Shown: piece by piece, positions 43,033-45,481 of the stretch
How positions within the stretch are numbered: the stretch's first letter is position 1
Layout of the letters: every line of letters starts with the position of its first letter
Assembly (NCBI GenBank): GCA_002812745.2
Contig: NCSJ02000331.1
Span: forward strand, 1 to 45,481
From: Scytalidium lignicola
Taxonomy: Eukaryota > Ascomycota > Leotiomycetes
Reading direction: 5' to 3'
DNA length: 45,481 nt
Program-made: the position numbers and the translations under genes
Notes under the pieces: model-generated
Database searches by the model: none
What the model was told of the DNA's origin: nothing
Seen by the model: only the letters and a program-made list of their open reading frames with translations

Positions 43033-44970
43033 CTAGGGTGGATAGTAGTTGCCATTCTCCGCCGAGAACAGCCGCTTGATCTCTTCACTGCCACTCTTCA
43101 TCGCATGGTCCAAAACAGTTTCACCTCCTGCGGCCGTCGCGTTCACATCAGCTCCATAACTCAATAAAACCTTGACCACTTTTGCATCTTCCCGGCCCAC
43201 GGCCATGAAGAGCGCAGTCGGATACCCACTCGGCGACAAGTCGACCTTGGCACCTTTCTCCAATAGTAATTGCATCAGGTTCGTATCTCCTTTGGCAGCA
43301 GCGCTGTACAAAGGCATCTGTCCTCCGGTGGGCTTCGAATTCGGGTCGGCACCGTGATCCAGAAGCAGTCTTACTGCATTCAGATTGCCACGATCGACAG
43401 CGACGCTGAGTGAGTTGCCAGTTTTTGCGTTGGCACCAAACTCGAGCAGGACCTTTGCAGTTTCGAGATCCTCCCGGTGTATCGCCATGTATAACGCACT
43501 GGGAAATCCAGGCGGCGACTCGTCCACGTTCGCACCTTTTTCCAAGAGCAGTCGCAGCAACGCCAAATCTCCCTTGCTGGCCACGAGAAACAGTGGCGAC
43601 TGTCCACCTAGAGGCTTCATGTTCACATCGGCCCCATTCTCCAACAAAAGGCGTATCATGTCAGAATCACCACGTGAGATGGCTGAACCGAGAGCAGTTT
43701 CGCTCATGGTAGGGGTAGCATTAACATCGGCGCGTTTGGTAATCAGGGCTCGTACGGTCTCGACGTCGCCTTGCGACGCAGCAAGATGGACACATGGCTG
43801 TCCGGTCCAAGGTCGCTGGTTCGAATCAGCCCCATGGTTGAGGAGGAGGTGGACGACGGTGGAATCACGCCTCTGGATGGCATAGTATAATGCAGAATGT
43901 CCTCCCGTATTCGCATAATTGGGATCCGCCCCGTAGGCAAGAAGAAGGTTTAATACTGGAACGTCACCACGCCCGGCCGCGTCAAAGAGAGGTGAAGATC
44001 CGGTCCAGTTCTTGTGGTTGGGATTGGCACCATACTTCAACAGAATGGCGAGTGTCTGCACATCGCCTTGCGAGGCGACCAGGTAAGTAGTCGAAGGTTT
44101 CGTGTCTACCTTTGCACCATGCTGGAGGAGAAGATCGACAACTGAAAGATGTTTGTTGGCTGCCGCATCATATATGGCGGGCGAGCCACTGTAGGGTTGG
44201 ATGTCAGGGTCAGCACCTTGCAAGAGGAGACCCTCGACGACTTTGAAATCACCTCTGGCAGCAGCTTTGGCGAGAATCGTTCCTCCAAATGTCGAGTGTG
44301 AATCGAGATCCTTGCGCTTGGAAGACGATGGGGGTGGAGTTTTTGCGATGACTAACAGACCTCGGGGTTCGAAGAATCCAGCGTTCCACTCTTTAACTAC
44401 CTTGTGAACGTTTGACCGGCGTGAATAGTCTTTCTCGAGGTCGCCATCCTTGGGCCCTGTCGTAGAATTTGATGGCCCTGGATTAACAAGGTCATTAGTC
44501 TTTTCGTTGGATGGGTCAAGTGACCACTTCTCGTCTCTCCCATATATTGTGTCTCGTTTCTGATTATTCCCCGTCAAGACATGGGCCGGGAAGAGGTGAT
44601 TGCGAAAGGTGAACCAGTCCTGCTCATCAACGCCGCGCTCAGAGAATATTGGTGGGAATTGGATTTCGTCTGGGCTAGAGTCAGGTTGGAGCACTATTCG
44701 ATGCGAGATGATTCTACTTGGAGGGGGTCCGTATGGAGGTCTCGACACAAAATAAGGATTTGCTCCTAGCGACGATGCGCTCAAGTCATTGCTTTCTTGC
44801 GGTAGGTGATTATCGTCAGGGAACTGATGTACTGCAAGTATAGACGTGGAGTCTATGGTAGACGAGTAATTATATTCTGGAGCCAAACCTGCTGGCTCTA
44901 TTGAAGTTTGACTTGATGTATGGTCAGGGTTGTGAGGGGAATACGGTGGTGGTGGAGGTTGGTCGTCCAT
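43033..44970 (-). CDS. Ankyrin-repeat protein
   Basis: A single minus-strand exon of 645 residues. The first ~220 residues are Pro/Ser-rich and probably disordered (MDDQPPPPPYSPHNPD...), with no catalytic domain recognised. From about residue 235 to the end there are roughly 12 ankyrin repeats of 33 residues, each with the A/G-x-GD-x3-V-x2-LL-x-x-GA-[DN]-[VP]-[ND] pattern (for example RGDFKVVEGLLLQGADPD, QGDVQTLAILLKYGANPN, RGDSDMIRLLLENGADVN). The repeats are very regular, which suggests recent expansion or homogenisation. Such arrays bind protein partners. Location and partners cannot be read from the sequence. It lies tail-to-tail with a HET gene. Confidence 0.9.
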   Translation of the reverse strand: MDDQPPPPPYSPHNPDHTSSQTSIEPAGLAPEYNYSSTIDSTSILAVHQFPDDNHLPQESNDLSASSLGANPYFVSRPPYGPPPSRIISHRIVLQPDSSPDEIQFPPIFSERGVDEQDWFTFRNHLFPAHVLTGNNQKRDTIYGRDEKWSLDPSNEKTNDLVNPGPSNSTTGPKDGDLEKDYSRRSNVHKVVKEWNAGFFEPRGLLVIAKTPPPSSSKRKDLDSHSTFGGTILAKAAARGDFKVVEGLLLQGADPDIQPYSGSPAIYDAAANKHLSVVDLLLQHGAKVDTKPSTTYLVASQGDVQTLAILLKYGANPNHKNWTGSSPLFDAAGRGDVPVLNLLLAYGADPNYANTGGHSALYYAIQRRDSTVVHLLLNHGADSNQRPWTGQPCVHLAASQGDVETVRALITKRADVNATPTMSETALGSAISRGDSDMIRLLLENGADVNMKPLGGQSPLFLVASKGDLALLRLLLEKGANVDESPPGFPSALYMAIHREDLETAKVLLEFGANAKTGNSLSVAVDRGNLNAVRLLLDHGADPNSKPTGGQMPLYSAAAKGDTNLMQLLLEKGAKVDLSPSGYPTALFMAVGREDAKVVKVLLSYGADVNATAAGGETVLDHAMKSGSEEIKRLFSAENGNYYPP

Positions 44971-45481
44971 GCTCGAATGTGTTTCTTTTAAGGCAGCCTA
45001 GCCCGGATCTCCTACTTAGTGGAATGAGATTAAAGAAAAATAAATGAAGCCGTTTGACCAAGATGGAGTTGAAGGGAAAAAAGGAGTTCAAGATATCCAG
45101 TGGCTGCCCCTCGAGAATTATAATATTTGGGAATTTGACGAGTAACAAAAGTATGTTATAGAAGATGACGACTGATCTGACGCGTCTCAGCTTATCATTA
45201 TTCTGCCCTCAATTCCAAGCATAAATAAGGCATAAATAAGGCTAAAACAAGGTATTCTCAATGGGGAAGTTGAATTTCGCATCTCAGGCATAACATACAA
45301 GTCAGGCAGACATCACTTGACACAACGGTCGTTAACACCTGAGGCGGGCGCTTAAAAGAGGTCATCCACGCGGACAAGTGAAAAAGGTGCTGCTAATTCC
45401 TAAAATAGTATATACGCATATAATTTTACATTTTATATTTTACAAATAAATATAATATAATCTTAATGTATTAATATCTTA
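44971..45481. other. Upstream region and return of AT-rich sequence
   Basis: The first ~300 bases would be the promoter of the ankyrin gene. An 11-bp unit is perfectly duplicated at 45219-45240. From about 45,390 to the end the sequence becomes strongly AT-rich, like the left block, suggesting the start of another repeat region. Confidence 0.45.

Noticed and set aside
43385..43885. 166-codon plus-strand frame opposite the ankyrin gene
   Set aside because: It is the antisense shadow of regular, GC-biased ankyrin repeats. Its composition follows the repeat period.
1..45481. CRISPR array, rRNA genes, secondary-metabolite synthase genes
   Set aside because: No regular spacer-repeat array, no rRNA-like sequence and no polyketide or peptide synthetase domains were seen on either strand.

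Overview
This window comes from the nuclear genome of a filamentous ascomycete (Pezizomycotina). The genes have short GT-AG introns of about 46-190 bp. Typical fungal families are present: a HET-domain protein, an F-box protein, a sedolisin, a laccase, a fungal acid phosphatase and a BAS2-like cysteine-rich secreted protein. The first 8.9 kb is a very AT-rich block of mobile elements whose decay (CAA to TAA stops, zinc-ligand Cys/His to Tyr) fits repeat-induced point mutation (RIP). The gene families suggest a plant-associated or saprotrophic fungus, perhaps a leotiomycete, but that placement is a guess.

Layout. Positions 1-8,900 are an AT-rich repeat block. On the minus strand it holds a Ty1/Copia gag-pol relic, a Tad-like LINE C-terminal relic, a second Copia integrase fragment, a Ty3/Gypsy gag relic with one LTR, and a pogo/Fot1 transposase relic next to that LTR. 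On the plus strand it holds a fragment of a mitochondrial-type LAGLIDADG homing endonuclease, probably nuclear DNA of mitochondrial origin. Base composition changes sharply near 8.9 kb. From about 10 to 45 kb lies a gene island: HExxH protein (+), cysteine-rich single-pass membrane protein (+), F-box protein (+), GST-like protein (+), secreted acid phosphatase (-), N-terminally membrane-anchored laccase (+), sedolisin (+), MFS sugar permease (+), 2-oxoglutarate/Fe(II) oxygenase (-), triple-module cysteine-rich secreted protein (-), HET-domain protein (+) and ankyrin-repeat protein (-). AT-rich sequence returns in the last ~90 bases.

Function. Several products act at or outside the cell surface (phosphatase, laccase, sedolisin, sugar permease, small cysteine-rich protein), which fits nutrient release and contact with plant material. 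The permease and the oxygenase converge with 348 bp between them. The HET and ankyrin genes converge with about 850 bp between them and could be a self/non-self recognition neighbourhood, though nothing in the sequence proves that they interact. There is no polyketide or peptide synthetase, so this is not a recognisable secondary-metabolite cluster. Exon boundaries were derived by hand from splice consensus, reading-frame continuity and family resemblance. Intergenic stretches over 300 bp are listed with what could be seen in them.
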